A stretch of DNA of 64,000 bases, taken from the NCBI GenBank assembly GCA_030068145.1, contig JAPJBO010000069.1:372001-436000 (forward strand). The letters run 5' to 3'. Below are positions 41,501-51,205 of the stretch, piece by piece; position 1 is the first letter of the stretch; every line of letters begins with the position of its first letter. This stretch comes from Diplonema papillatum. Taxonomy: Eukaryota; Euglenozoa; Diplonemea; Diplonemida; Diplonemidae. The notes below the pieces were generated by a model. It searched no databases, was not told the DNA's origin, and worked only from the letters and a program-made list of their open reading frames with translations. A program made the translations under genes and the position numbers.

Positions 41501-41839
41501 GCCTCGTGCGGAACTTTCTGTCCCTCCCCCCTCTCGGCTCCCGCCGACGGCGAAAAAAGGAAACGGTTGCGTGATTCTCGACCCGGCCGGCCCAGGGCAG
41601 GGCGCCGGGGTCTGAGCAAGCTGAGAGCAGTGGCTAGACGATGACCGTGATACGGCAAAGGGCGGGGCAAAGCCTACACCGGACGTACAATCTAACGTCT
41701 AACGAGTCCTGGACTGAGTCGGTCTACCCTGCTGGTAGGCTGCAGATAGGCTGTGATTGCCAGTGATACCTTATGGTTAGAATGCAGACGCTTGCACTCA
41801 TTCAAATCGTCGTCTTCGCACTGTGATAGACTGCAGCAG

Positions 41840-42140
41840 TGAGTGGCGGCCGCCCGGCAGCGAAGCCAGGATGAAAGCCACCTGCCGCAAGAGCTGGGCA
41901 AGGCTACGCTATTTGTGCTGGAATTGCCGCGGGTGCTGAGGCTTTGTCCACCAACTGTGTTCGCTGGCAGGTTTAGATAATATTAGCATCCCTTGTTTCT
42001 AACGTACTCAGTACGTATCGAGGCTATTTCTCTGCGCTGCCTCAGAAGTGTTGCTATTGGGCAATTTGCGTCCCTGCTGCCATCTTTAGATGTTGTCCGT
42101 TTCACACAAGGCTTCAGACGTATCAGTGTCCGTTAGACCG
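41840..42140 (-). repeat. Decayed pieces of the 3' end of the helical-protein gene
   Basis: GAAGCCAGGATGAAAGCCAC, followed by CTGCCGCAAGAGCTGGGCAA (41862-41900), matches GACGCCAGGACAAAAGGCAC and CTGCCGCAAGAGCCGGGCGA inside the gene (42406-42445). CACAAGGCTTCAGAC near 42100 matches CACAAGGCTTCGGAC at 42460. The intervening sequence is too eroded to align by eye. Confidence 0.55.
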
Positions 42141-42262
42141 CCAGCTCGTGAGGGAGGACTCTGCCGACTCAGGACACATGCGGGATGCCAGGCTCGGGTC
42201 CAGATTGAAGGTGTCGTGAGCCGCGGCTGTTCTTCTACTTCCCGCAATATGATTCATCGCCG

Positions 42263-45200
42263 TCACACCAGGGAGCCCCTGCTACACGTCAACAGCAGAG
42301 CGAGCGCTTTTTCCCACGCCGCCTGCAGCTCCCGCCGCACGCTGTTCGACGGCTGGACCGCGATTCCATCCAAGATGCCATCCGGAAGCTCTTCGCCGGA
42401 AGCAAGCGACGCCAGGACAAAAGGCACCTGCCGCAAGAGCCGGGCGAGATCCCCGCACAAGGCTTCGGACACGCCGTCGTCGGCTACGGCGGCCCGGGTC
42501 CAGTCTGCGAGGAAGGCGAGGAGAAGGGAGCGCTGCTCACCAGGAACGCAGGACGGGCAGTGCTCGACTGCTAGGGCGATCACACCGACGCAGAGCAGCT
42601 GCCGGGAGGGGGGAGTCCCCGGGTTGTAGAGGACGCGGAAGGCGGCGGGGACGAGCGCAGGGACCGCGAGGCAGGTCGTGTAGACCCGCAGGTCCGGCAG
42701 GAGCTCGAAGCAGTCGGCCAGCACGCCCTCAGCCCCGCCCAGCTGGGCCAGGCACTGGACCGTCGACCGCAGCCTGCTCGCCACCGGCGCTGCGACGCCA
42801 CGCAACGGCACGCAGCCGACCAGGTTCTGGATGATCCCGACGCACTGTGACCGCGTTATGCGGTTCGCAGGACCCGACCCGACGACACTCGCCTGCCACC
42901 CGGCCGCTGCCGTTGCGAAGTAGTCGACGGCGGCGAGGAACGCCGCGAGGTGCGGCTCCGTCGTGAACACGGCGGACCGGACGCTGAACAGAATCGCGAC
43001 CAAATACCCGCTGGTGGTCACCTCCGCGTCGCTGGTCGGTGCCGACAGCAGGTACTTGAGCTCGAGGCCCGGTTTGACGGCGGCCGCTTCGTTCTCGGAA
43101 GGCCACAGCGCGGACAGAATCTTGACGTGATTCACCTCCGGGCGCGTGTCGAGGTCGCGAATATCCACCGGGAACCCGTGCAGCCTCGGCTCCTCGGCGA
43201 GGAAGTACTGCGGGAAGACGGCGCGGAGCTGCCGCTCTAACCGAGCAACGGGCTCCCTTGTAGCCGGATCGTCCATCAGCTGCGCGCTTTCACGGAGCAG
43301 CAGCTTCAGCGGAGCCCTGCAGAGCTCTTCGTACATGTTGCCCTTCTCATCCGGCCCTGTGGCCTGGTCGAGGAGCGCGTTGAAGACCGACGACGCCAGG
43401 GCCGCCGCGACGTAGACTGTGCCCCGATGGGCGCCGGTTGCGACCGCCTTCTCGATCCTGCTGCGCACCTCGCACGCGGGCAGGGGCAGCCTTCCCCGCA
43501 GCCTCTCGTTCAACGCGTCCCACGCCCCCGCCGCCGCCTTGATCAGCCGCAGGTCCCCCCGCTGGAGTGCCTGCCGGTCGAGCCACTCGAAAAGAAGCGC
43601 CGGGGGCCGGTCATAGTCACCGGCACAAACCTATGGGTTGTTTTTCGTAATAACAATTAATTGTAAATTCGAAAGAGAGCGCTGGCAGCGTGTTGGGAGG
43701 AGACTATCATGTTCACCCACTAGCAGGCTAACTTCCCCGGCACGTACAAACCAACATCGGGCCTGTTCTTTTTTTTGGTACCAGCAAGCTTGCGGCTGGT
43801 AGCCCTTCAATGTCAGAGGTGCAGTAGGGGGTTGTTTAGGGGGTGCGTGTTTGGTCGACGCTGTCGTTTCGGTGGCTCGGGTGGGTCCTGGCTGAACACC
43901 GCGGCTTGTATCACATGAGCCGGCTCTGCTTTCCAGCGCTCCTTTCCGCCCGGCGCCGTGGCCTGGTCAGTCGAGCAGCGCGTTGAAGACCAACGACGCC
44001 AGGGCCGCCGCGACGTAGACTGTACTGCTGGGCCCCGGTTGCGACCGCCTTTTCTTGCCTTCTCGATCCTGCTGCGCACCTCGCACGCGGGCAGGAGCAG
44101 CCTTCCCGCAGCCTCTCGTCCAACGCGTCCCACGCCCCCGCCGCCGCTTTGATCAGCCGCAGGTCCCCCCGCTGGAGTGCCTGCCGGTCGAGCCACTCGA
44201 AAAGAAGCGCCGGGGGCCGGTCATAGTCGCCGGCACAAACCTATGTTGCGTTTTGTTTTGTTTTAGGAAAGTCTTCTCTGGCGAACCCTGCAGGAAGAAA
44301 AGCCAAGACTCCGCAAGTTCGGGTGGTGGATCCCGTGCCTGTTGCAAACGAACGCGAGCGTACACAATGGAACGCCAACAAAAATGGTGCATAAAAATAC
44401 CTGGTGGTTTTCCAAAGTGCTCTTCACGGCCATACGCAAGATGTGCTCCACCATCGGCAGGGATACATCAATCTCGCTCAGCTCGACTGAGGTCAAGAAC
44501 TCGAGTACCTGTAATTTGCCTTGTTCTTCGTTGTGTACACAAGGTAGAAACCTCTCTCTGGGGACTCTGGGGAGGTTTCCTGCGTACTAGCACGCTTTTG
44601 CTGTCTTCGTTTTCTCCTTCATTGTTTCGGAAAATGCTCCCGTCAGTACAAATGTGCCATCAGTACAATACTCGAGGGACTGCCGGTGCTCATTTCGACG
44701 GAGGCTGGAGGGGGAGAAAACAATACAACTACAAAGGGGGTCGTCTTCCTGTTGAACGCTTACGCCCGCCACTAAAACCCAGAGGTACCTGTGTTTCGTG
44801 TGGGCTACAGCACATTCACACCCTTTGATCTTGGAATATTGTTGCGATAGTGGGGAGTCGCCGGCATGCCGATGAGCTCCATACTATGCATTTGATCTTG
44901 CGCAACTGGCAGTCTCCTCAAGTATTTCCTACGAAGCAGGTGCTTATACAAACCCTGCTCTAACAGCATGCACAAAAGGAAAACCCCCTCCCCCCCCGCC
45001 TCACAAGTCAAACGGAGACTTCAAAAACCCGGCCGCTTAAAGGGGGGGTCGAATAATAACACTTGTGTTATTATTCGATGTATCGAATACTAAAAGAGTT
45101 CCGGGTAGCCGAACAGTAGCAGGATCAAGTAGTGGTAGTGTTTTTAGACAACCAGACGCGTGTCAAATAACTGTTATTATTCGACCCCCCCCCCCTTTAC

Positions 45201-48028
45201 TACGAGAAACAGTCTACAAAAAAAGGAATGGGAGCAAAATCGCACCTCGGTCGCCGGCAGAACGCCAGCAAAGAGGGACCGGCCGCCGTCTCGGAAGAGA
45301 ACCTCCGGCGGCGTCCACCCGACGGCCAGCTCCTCGCGGGAGGTCGTCCCAGCGAGCTCGAGCAAGGCGACGCCGACTTCTCTGAACTGCTTCGGGTCGC
45401 GCTCCTGCGCGGTGATCGTCAGCCACACGGCCAGCAGCGCGGCGGCCGGCTTCGCCGTCGCAGCTATCAACAGCTGGTCGTCGCCTGCGGCGAGCGACGG
45501 CAGCATCGCGAGGCCTACTACGGCCAGCAGGCTGCCGTCCGGTGAGTCCAACCCGAGGGCTTCGTCGACCAGCGAGCGGAGCGCGTCGTCGAGGCCGTCG
45601 TCGCCGGCCTGCCCGCCGAAGCAGCTGGCGGAGAACTTCAGGCGCAGCGTCAGCGACCGGTCTTTGCAGGCGGCCAGCAGCGGCCACGCGTTCGCGTTGA
45701 GGCGCTGGTTCCGCTGCCGGGTCACCTTCGAAAAAGTGGTCAGCGCCGGCTTCTGCTTGAGGATGCCGCACGTCTCGGCCTCGTGCCCCGTGATCGGGTG
45801 CTGCAGGGCGTGCGTCACCGCGGCTGCGGAGCCGGCCCGCAGCCAGTGTTTGCACACGGCCCAGCCCACCTCGAGGCACCCGTGGATGTGCACCGCGGCT
45901 TCGACGATGTGCCCCCACGACACGCTCGCGTCGCCGCCGCCGACGTGAACGGCTTGGACCAGGGATTCCGTCTTCGCCGGGCCGAGGGTGACCAGAAACG
46001 TGGCGGAATAGGCGGCCTTCAGTGACTCGAGTCCTGCGGTTGCCTGCCAAAGGGCTTGGAACGCCTGCATCTGGCCGGCTTTCGACGACGCGAACACGGC
46101 GACGGTCCACGCTATCAGGTTGATCGCCTTCGTCTCATACCCTGAGACATCCTGTGTGGAATGACGAATGCAAGTACACGTGGTACCAGGAAAGACTTCG
46201 CACATCGCATGTCGCAATGTCACATGCAATGTGTGAGGAAACTGAACCGCCCAAGTAGGACCTTCTGATCATGATCATTTGCCAATTTGCCCCCGAACCC
46301 ACGTCCAGGATTTTTTGGACTCGGGGTAGTGTGGTCAACAAAAACACGAGTTTCCCTTTTCGACTTTCTCCTACACTCGCGGTGCACGGTTTTCTTTCTT
46401 CGTCCGGGGCGGGTTCGTATTTGCTTGCAGATTGGCCAAAGCTTTTGTGTTCAACACCGACAACCCCGCGCCTTCTCTCTCTCCCAGCTAAATGCATACG
46501 AGGACGTCCATCCAAGCCTGAGAGGCGACACTGCGGATCGCGGCTCCGAGCGTGCGAAGTGGCTCGTTGTACGCGTTGTTCCACGTGCTCACAGCAGGGG
46601 CAGGCTCGGTCGCTACAATACGTCCGTTCTGCGCCGCCCGCAGGAGACTGGCGGTAGCGTAGTACGCCGCTCGCAGCAGCGGCCGGCTGTACAGCGCCTG
46701 CAGCCGAGAAGCCATCGCCGCCGCAACAGTGTCATTCGAAAGCTCTTCCTCTACAAGCGCGATGCAAAGCCTGCGTTTGTTTGGGTACTACTATCCGACA
46801 GGCACATACCCAAGTCTCACAGAAGTCCGAATTTTCGAATTTGGGGCAACATGTGAATCAAGATGTTGTCGCAAAACCTTCTGATCGGCAGACCTTCCAA
46901 AGTCAGCCGGCTGATTATCAGCCGGTCAGCTTTTGTTTGCGCGTGCCGGTTGATCGTTTTCCCACTTGTGTGTATTCAGGTAAGGAATTCTGATCAACCA
47001 CCAAAACACGCTGTTTACGTCTTTTTAGCCTGCACAATACATTGAAGGGCAACCCACAAGATTGTTAGTACTAAAAAAATCCGGCTGAAATCAGCCGCTG
47101 TTTTCCTTACCGCGAACACTGCCCACCCGTATGAGGAACCCCAAAAAAAGTACGTGGGTGCTACGACTCACCTAGCAAGCTTGCTTGAGCACCTTCGGCG
47201 CGTCAAGTTGGAATTCGTACTTTTCTGGGCGAACTCCTCATATCCTCTCGCCAAAAGCGAGGTTGGAGGGGTAAGCAACCCCTGACAAACGCAGGCCCCA
47301 CCGTTTGCCCCCTTTTTGTACTCCCCCTTCGAGTCTAGAGAGCCCGTGTTGCTCTGGGTTCCTTTCAAGTTCGGCGTGTTGGCAGGTTCAGGGTCGTACC
47401 CGGGGGGCTCATGATGCGAAGTTCGACGTCTGATGGCAAGTTCGGGGTCCTTACACGCTAGGCTGCTTTGAGAGCCGACTACCTGTCTTGAAGAGGATGA
47501 GAAATCTTTTGGACGTGTGTGTCGTGACAGGATCGACAATGCAACTAATCTCCTGCAGGCGCAAGCCAACAGCTTGCACCGATCGCGTCCCTGCCGTTTG
47601 CACACACCGCCCGTCGTTGCGGGCGGTCGCTTTCGCACATCGTAGGACAGGCGTTAGAGGCCTTTTTGGTGCGAGTCAACTTTTCCGAAGGGACTGGCTT
47701 CAGAGGCATTGATGAAAGGCAACCTTTCCTGAAGGGACTGGTCTTGAGAGGTCTCGATGTGTAGCGGGCTACGATATCGGCAGCATCGCACAGTATGAGA
47801 CGAACCCGCATTCTGCCTCGTGCAGTCAACTGCACAATAATTCCTAGGCCGCTTGGGGCTTCGGTTGACTCAGGAGAACGACTAGAGAAAGGCGAAAGAC
47901 CTGGGTAGCAGCAGTAAGAGCGCGGTGTCGCTTTCGTCGGCGAGCTCCTGGAGGGCATCGGCTTCCGCGGCCAGAGCACTGAATCGCTTCGTGGACAGCT
48001 GGTCGGCTATGAACCGGCTCTTCTGCAT
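42263..48028 (-). CDS. Large helical (alpha-solenoid-like) protein, four exons, function unknown
   Basis: Exons 47901-48028, 46500-46770, 45246-46151 and 42263-43630 join in frame with GT-AG borders (GTCTTT, GTATGC, GTGCGA donors; GCAG|G, ACAG|G, ATAG|G acceptors), giving 890 residues. The start is MQKSRFIADQLSTKRFSALA at 48028. An acceptor-like GCAG just upstream leaves room for an earlier exon. The protein is rich in Ala and Leu and reads as successive amphipathic helices (LCIALVEEELSNDTVAAAMA; RLRSTVQCLAQLGGAEGVLA; LVPAAFRVLYNPGTPPSRQL), as in HEAT/ARM-type proteins such as transport receptors or scaffold subunits. No specific family is recognised. Intron 1 contains an SSU rRNA fragment. 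Intron 3 contains a MITE, an R2 repeat and a broken copy of the start of exon 4. Confidence 0.65.
43920..44240 (-). repeat. Broken duplicate of the start of exon 4, inside intron 3
   Basis: Repeats 43315-43630 at an offset of 610 bp, including the splice acceptor (ACATAG|GTTTGTGCCGG). The first 47 or so codons match (DYDRPPALLFEWLDRQALQR). One C is then lost from the CCCC run near 44104, shifting the frame, and a short insertion follows near 44060. If this acceptor were used, the message would be frameshifted. Confidence 0.88.
44655..44965 (+). repeat. R2 repeat copy in intron 3
   Basis: CAATACTCGAGGGACTGCCG, ACAATACAACTACAAAGGGG, TACCTGTGTTTCGTGTGGGC, ACTGGCAGTCTCCTCAAGTA and CAGGTGCTTATACAAACC appear in R2 order. 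An extra 50-60 bp around TTGCGATAGTGGGGAGTCG is shared only with the copy at 56296-56690. Confidence 0.8.
45042..45195. mobile_element. MITE, copy B (154 bp), PIF/Harbinger-like
   Basis: Ends AGGGGGGGTCGAATAATAAC and TATTATTCGACCCCCC are inverted repeats, and the interior matches copy A (6862-6996) in the opposite orientation. The flanks read CCGGCCGCTTA before and TTACTACGAG after. Related sequences without the element (CCGACCGCTTACTACAAGG as the complement at 57825-57855, and GGACCGCTTATCACAAG at 55446) show a single TTA at the same place. That supports a TTA target-site duplication, the mark of PIF/Harbinger elements. It carries no transposase, so it depends on one elsewhere. Confidence 0.8.
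46975..47085 (+). repeat. R3 repeat, solo copy
   Basis: TTCAGGTAAGGAATTCTGAT, GATCAACCACCAAAACACGC and CACAATACATTGAAGGGCAA match the inverted ends around 2722-3170. It lies in intron 1 of the helical-protein gene. Confidence 0.75.
47537..47632 (+). pseudogene. SSU (18S) rRNA fragment inside an intron
   Basis: Contains AATGCAACTAATC, GGCGCAAGCCAACAGCTTGC, CGATCGCGTCCCTGCCGTTT and GCACACACCGCCCGTCGTTG. The last carries the near-universal ACACACCGCCCGTC. The block order is that of SSU rRNA. It is better preserved than the copy at 1376-1586 but ends abruptly. It is antisense to the gene whose intron holds it. Being only about 100 bp, it is a dispersed fragment and not an rRNA gene. A mitochondrial origin was considered, but the matching words are shared by both. 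Confidence 0.75.
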
Positions 48029-48089
48029 GGTGCCGGGGCAACACTGCGGGTCAGCTACATGCCCGTGTCCCTTCCGCCACCCTGACCTT

Positions 48090-48236
48090 GTTTAGACTTT
48101 AGGTTCGCTTGAAACTCCGGGGGGTTAGGATCTCCGTGTGACCGTTGTTAAATAGGTTCTCTTAGAGCAAGAATTTTCTTTGGTGTACACTTTCGTTATG
48201 GGGTATGGCTAGCCGTGTCCGGGACTGTTTGTGCGC
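48090..48236 (+). repeat. R1 repeat copy
   Basis: TAGGTTCGCTTGAAACTCCG, TTAGGATCTCCGTGTGACCG, GGTTCTCTTAGAGCAAG and GGCTAGCCGTGTCCGGGACT follow the R1 order. It lies just upstream of the helical-protein gene (start at 48028). Confidence 0.8.
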
Positions 48237-48539
48237 ATGTTTGTTCGGGGAGTCTGCCTTGCAGGGGCGGCTTCGCGACCAGAAGAGGGCCCTTTTCTTG
48301 CTGATACGCAGCACGTCCAGCTAGCGGGCATCGCGTTCCCTTCCCGCCAGACTATTTGTAGCTCGAAGCCAATCCCCAGCCAACGAGCCATCGACAATGG
48401 AGGCTGACAGGGAGATGCCGAGGGCTTCTCCACACCCCAACGGGCGCAGCTACCCTTTGTGGCGGGACCTGGTTGGTTAGAGCGATTTGCCAGGTTGAGA
48501 CCCCGACCCTTAAATAGGCGGGCGTGTCGTTGTAGGGGG

Positions 48540-49431
48540 GCGTCTTCTGGCATCGGCGACTTCCTGCTTACCCGCTACTTCTTGAGGGGACTGTGCATGA
48601 CTTATGCGAACGATCGATCGCGCGCCGCTGCGGCGGCCTGCTGCGGAGGACCCTTCCGTCCCACGCACCCCCCCAGCGCGGCGGCGCCGACGCACTCAAC
48701 TGCCAACGCGGCTATTCCGGGCCAACACCCCCGCCCGACGAACGCCGCCCAATGCGCAGCCCCCGGCTGCGTCCATCCGACGCGCGAACCGACGCAAATG
48801 CGAAGAAACGAGCGAAGGGTCATCCAACGATGGCTCCGGCCGGGAGGCCACAACGACACCCACTCGTAGGCCGCCCCCGCGGCGGCGCAACAGGCGCGTT
48901 CCATCTGCTGTGACGTAGACACGGAGTGTGCATAGTGCGTTGCTCAGGGTAGTCGAAGGCCTGACAATCACACTAATGCAACAAATTTACGACGTATGCG
49001 CGCGGAACAGCACGCCAATGTTGCTCCTAAATGTCCTGAGGTTGCCCGCGCACTACTGTGACACTTTGAACGAGTTTGAGAACCCTTCGGCTTCCTACTT
49101 TGAAGAGGGTGGGTACCTTTTCTTGCGTCCCCCCGGTATCCAGCGGCCACCCGTAGCGTGCAGCCGGCCGCTCACCTTTCCGTCAACGAACTCCCGGATT
49201 AGAACGGTATTGTCCGACCCGCTGGTTCAACTTTGCTTCATTTTCATTTTCAGTACAATGTGTCCGGGTGATGATTGTCCACTGGGTCGTCGGACTTTCC
49301 CGGGGAACCCGCAAGGCTCCGCAGCGGAACCGGGCGCAAAAGGCACCCGAGGTGTGGGTCTTGCCACAGTCGACGCAGCACTCCACGTCCTCGTCGGCGG
49401 CCCAACCGTTGGGGGCGAGGACGACCTCCAT
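48540..49431. other. GC-rich blocks, possibly exons of an unidentified gene
   Basis: Two islands (48540-48920 and 49270-49431) have gene-like GC content in an otherwise AT-richer spacer. On the minus strand from ATG at 49431 the second reads MEVVLAPNGWAADEDVECCV, then DCGKTHTSGAFCARFRCG, with a Cys spacing that could be a small zinc-binding unit. The first island is open on both strands (Arg/Pro-rich on plus, Ala/Gly-rich on minus). No splice chain I tried is convincing. I report the region as uncertain. Confidence 0.3.
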
Positions 49432-49605
49432 GGGCAGCCTTCAGGTCAATCGCCATCTGCACGAAAAATATATTTTTCGAGACTGGGGGTCCTCTGAACA
49501 TGTAATGTGAATAGCCTCTATTCGAGCCAACCCGGCTTTTGTCTACACTAAAAAGGTGTATTGTTTTTGGACTAGATAATAGTGCGGAGCTAACTTTTCT
49601 TTTGG

Positions 49606-49678
49606 CATAGGGGTGGAAGAGTGAGCGGGCGTCGGCCTTTAGGCCGGTAGGCCCGGGTTCGAACCCCGCCCATCACAC
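49606..49678 (+). other. tRNA-like sequence (pseudogene or SINE head)
   Basis: GGTTCGAACCC at 49668-49678 matches the pol III B box. TGGAAGAGTGAGC near 49612 is loosely A-box-like at about the right distance. GGGGTGG can pair with CCATCAC just after the B box with one mismatch, as an acceptor stem would. The expected anticodon arm does not form; instead there is a tight hairpin CGGCC-TTTA-GGCCG. A short T run follows (ACTTTTCC). It is not a usable tRNA. It may be a decayed tRNA or the head of a SINE. Confidence 0.3.
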
Positions 49679-49904
49679 TTTTCCGATCGAAGATTGTTTT
49701 CGAGGTTAGTTGCGTTTCGGGGTCTAATGTGCCCGATATTAGCGATTTTTTGCGGAGTTTCTCAGTATCTCGCGGTATTTGGGTCACCCCGGAAACGGAG
49801 TCGGGGGGGGTCCGGGGGGGTCTCCCCCCCCCGGGTACTGGCACCGAACTTGCCATCACAGGCCAAACTTGCGCTACCACACGCCGCCGAACTCAGCATC
49901 TCCA

Positions 49905-50325
49905 AAACCCAAACTTTGCTTCGCCCGAACTTTGCTTCGCCCGAACTTTGCTTCGCCCGAAATATGCAGCGCCCGAACTTTGCTTCGCCAGAATCGCCCG
50001 AACTTTGCTTCGCCCGAACTTAGCATCGGCCCGAACTTTGCTTCACCAGAACTTAGCATCGCCCGAACTTTGCTTTGCTTTGCTTCGCCCGAACTTAGCA
50101 TCGCCCGAACTTAGCATCACTCGAACTTAGCGTCGTCCGAACTGTGCTTCACCAGAATCGCCCGAACGTTGCCTCGCCCGAACTTAGCATCGGCCCGAAC
50201 TTTGCTTCACCAGAACTTAGCATCGCCCGAACTTTGCTTTGCTTCGCCCGAACTTAGCATCGCCCGAACTTAGCATCACTCGAACTTAGCGTCGTCCGGA
50301 CTTAGCTTCGCCCGAACTTTACTGT
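49905..50325 (+). repeat. 16-bp minisatellite
   Basis: About 25 imperfect units of GCCCGAACTTTGCTTC and GCCCGAACTTAGCATC, with occasional CACCAGAACTTAGCATC. The stretch at about 50010-50120 reappears at 50190-50290 in the same variant order, so part of the array was itself duplicated. Confidence 0.9.
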
Positions 50326-50429
50326 TTCCCGAATTTTAACTGCTGCCTCCAGTCTCGCCGCGCCGGTCTTTAGCCGAGCGCACGTACTGTGTTTGTGCGA
50401 TTTAACCTACATGCGTTTTGGTTAAACCG

Positions 50430-50505
50430 CTGTCAACGTTCTTTTTAGCTGTAACAAATACCGTCTCCAGGGAAGCAGAAAATTGGTTGTCGCAGCAAAA
50501 AAGGA
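50430..50505 (+). repeat. R5 repeat fragment
   Basis: CAACGTTCTTTTTAGCTGTA, ACAAATACCGTCTCCAGGGA and TTGGTTGTCGCAGCAAAA match 15725-15790 with few differences. Confidence 0.75.
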
Positions 50506-50819
50506 AAGGAAGGCGTCGAAGTGGACATCTAGCTATATCGGAGCTCTAAAAGCGGGTTAGGAACGAACGTGGCAAAGCTCCTCTTTTCATTGGCTAATTG
50601 TGCACCTTGGCTCGTTGTCACTCGACGCGTCGGTTCGCAAGTGAGCGTGGTGTCGCGGGGACTCTTGGGAGATCACTGAAACAACACCTCTATCGCTGAG
50701 TTCCGTGCGCGCGATGCTATTTTCCTGCAGTCGCGCGCTTAGCGCTTCTGTTTTTGTTCCCACGGCACTAGACACACGGCAGGGTTCCGTAGTTGCGTAC
50801 CCGCGCGCATTGACACGTA

Positions 50820-51100
50820 TGTCCAAAAAGATAAGCCGTGCATCCCGTTGCGTGGAAAGCTCTCGTCGGCAGAGGCCATCAGCACGATGAACTGCTGCGG
50901 CGGCGCATGGCTTTCTCGGGTATGAAAACCTCTCAGCTGCACGCGCTTCCTCAGCTGATCCAGATGTAAGCGCAGACCTTCATCAAAAAGATGCCCACCT
51001 TCAAGGAATGTGGAGACACCTGTCATGAGCAGCGCGATGAGCTGCTGCTGCGGTGGCATGAATGGCCTGATCTTGTTCTCGGCTACATGTGCTCCCGCGG
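50820..51100 (-). repeat. Decayed tandem copies of the last ANAPC2 exon
   Basis: Nearer copy (50970-51095): ACCTTCATCAAAAAGATG, ACCTTCAAGGAA, GTCATGAGCAGCGCGATGAG and GGCCTGATCTTGTTCTCG match exon 3 at an offset of about 235 bp. Its minus-strand reading still shows ENKIRPFMPPQQQLIALLMT against the gene's ENKIRLFMPEYAKTQQQLVA. Farther copy (50820-50930) keeps only CGTGGAAAGCTC and CATCAGCACGATGAACTGCTG. Neither could supply the terminal domain. Confidence 0.8.
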
Positions 51101-51205
51101 CTTCGTGCACTCGGGCATGAGAGCCTAAGCCATTTTCACTTGCATGGCAAGGTGGCAATGCAATGTGCCGTCTCGGAGGCTCCCCAGATTTGTGCTACCG
51201 CCGTC

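Noticed and set aside
39545..41644. A 699-codon open frame on the plus strand
   Set aside because: It is produced by the 96/99-bp minisatellite and by copies of the antisense zinc-finger gene start. It contains no domain and is explained by the period being a multiple of three.
49606..49678. A functional tRNA gene
   Set aside because: The B box is good, but no proper anticodon arm forms and the D arm is irregular. It is kept only as a low-confidence tRNA-like sequence.
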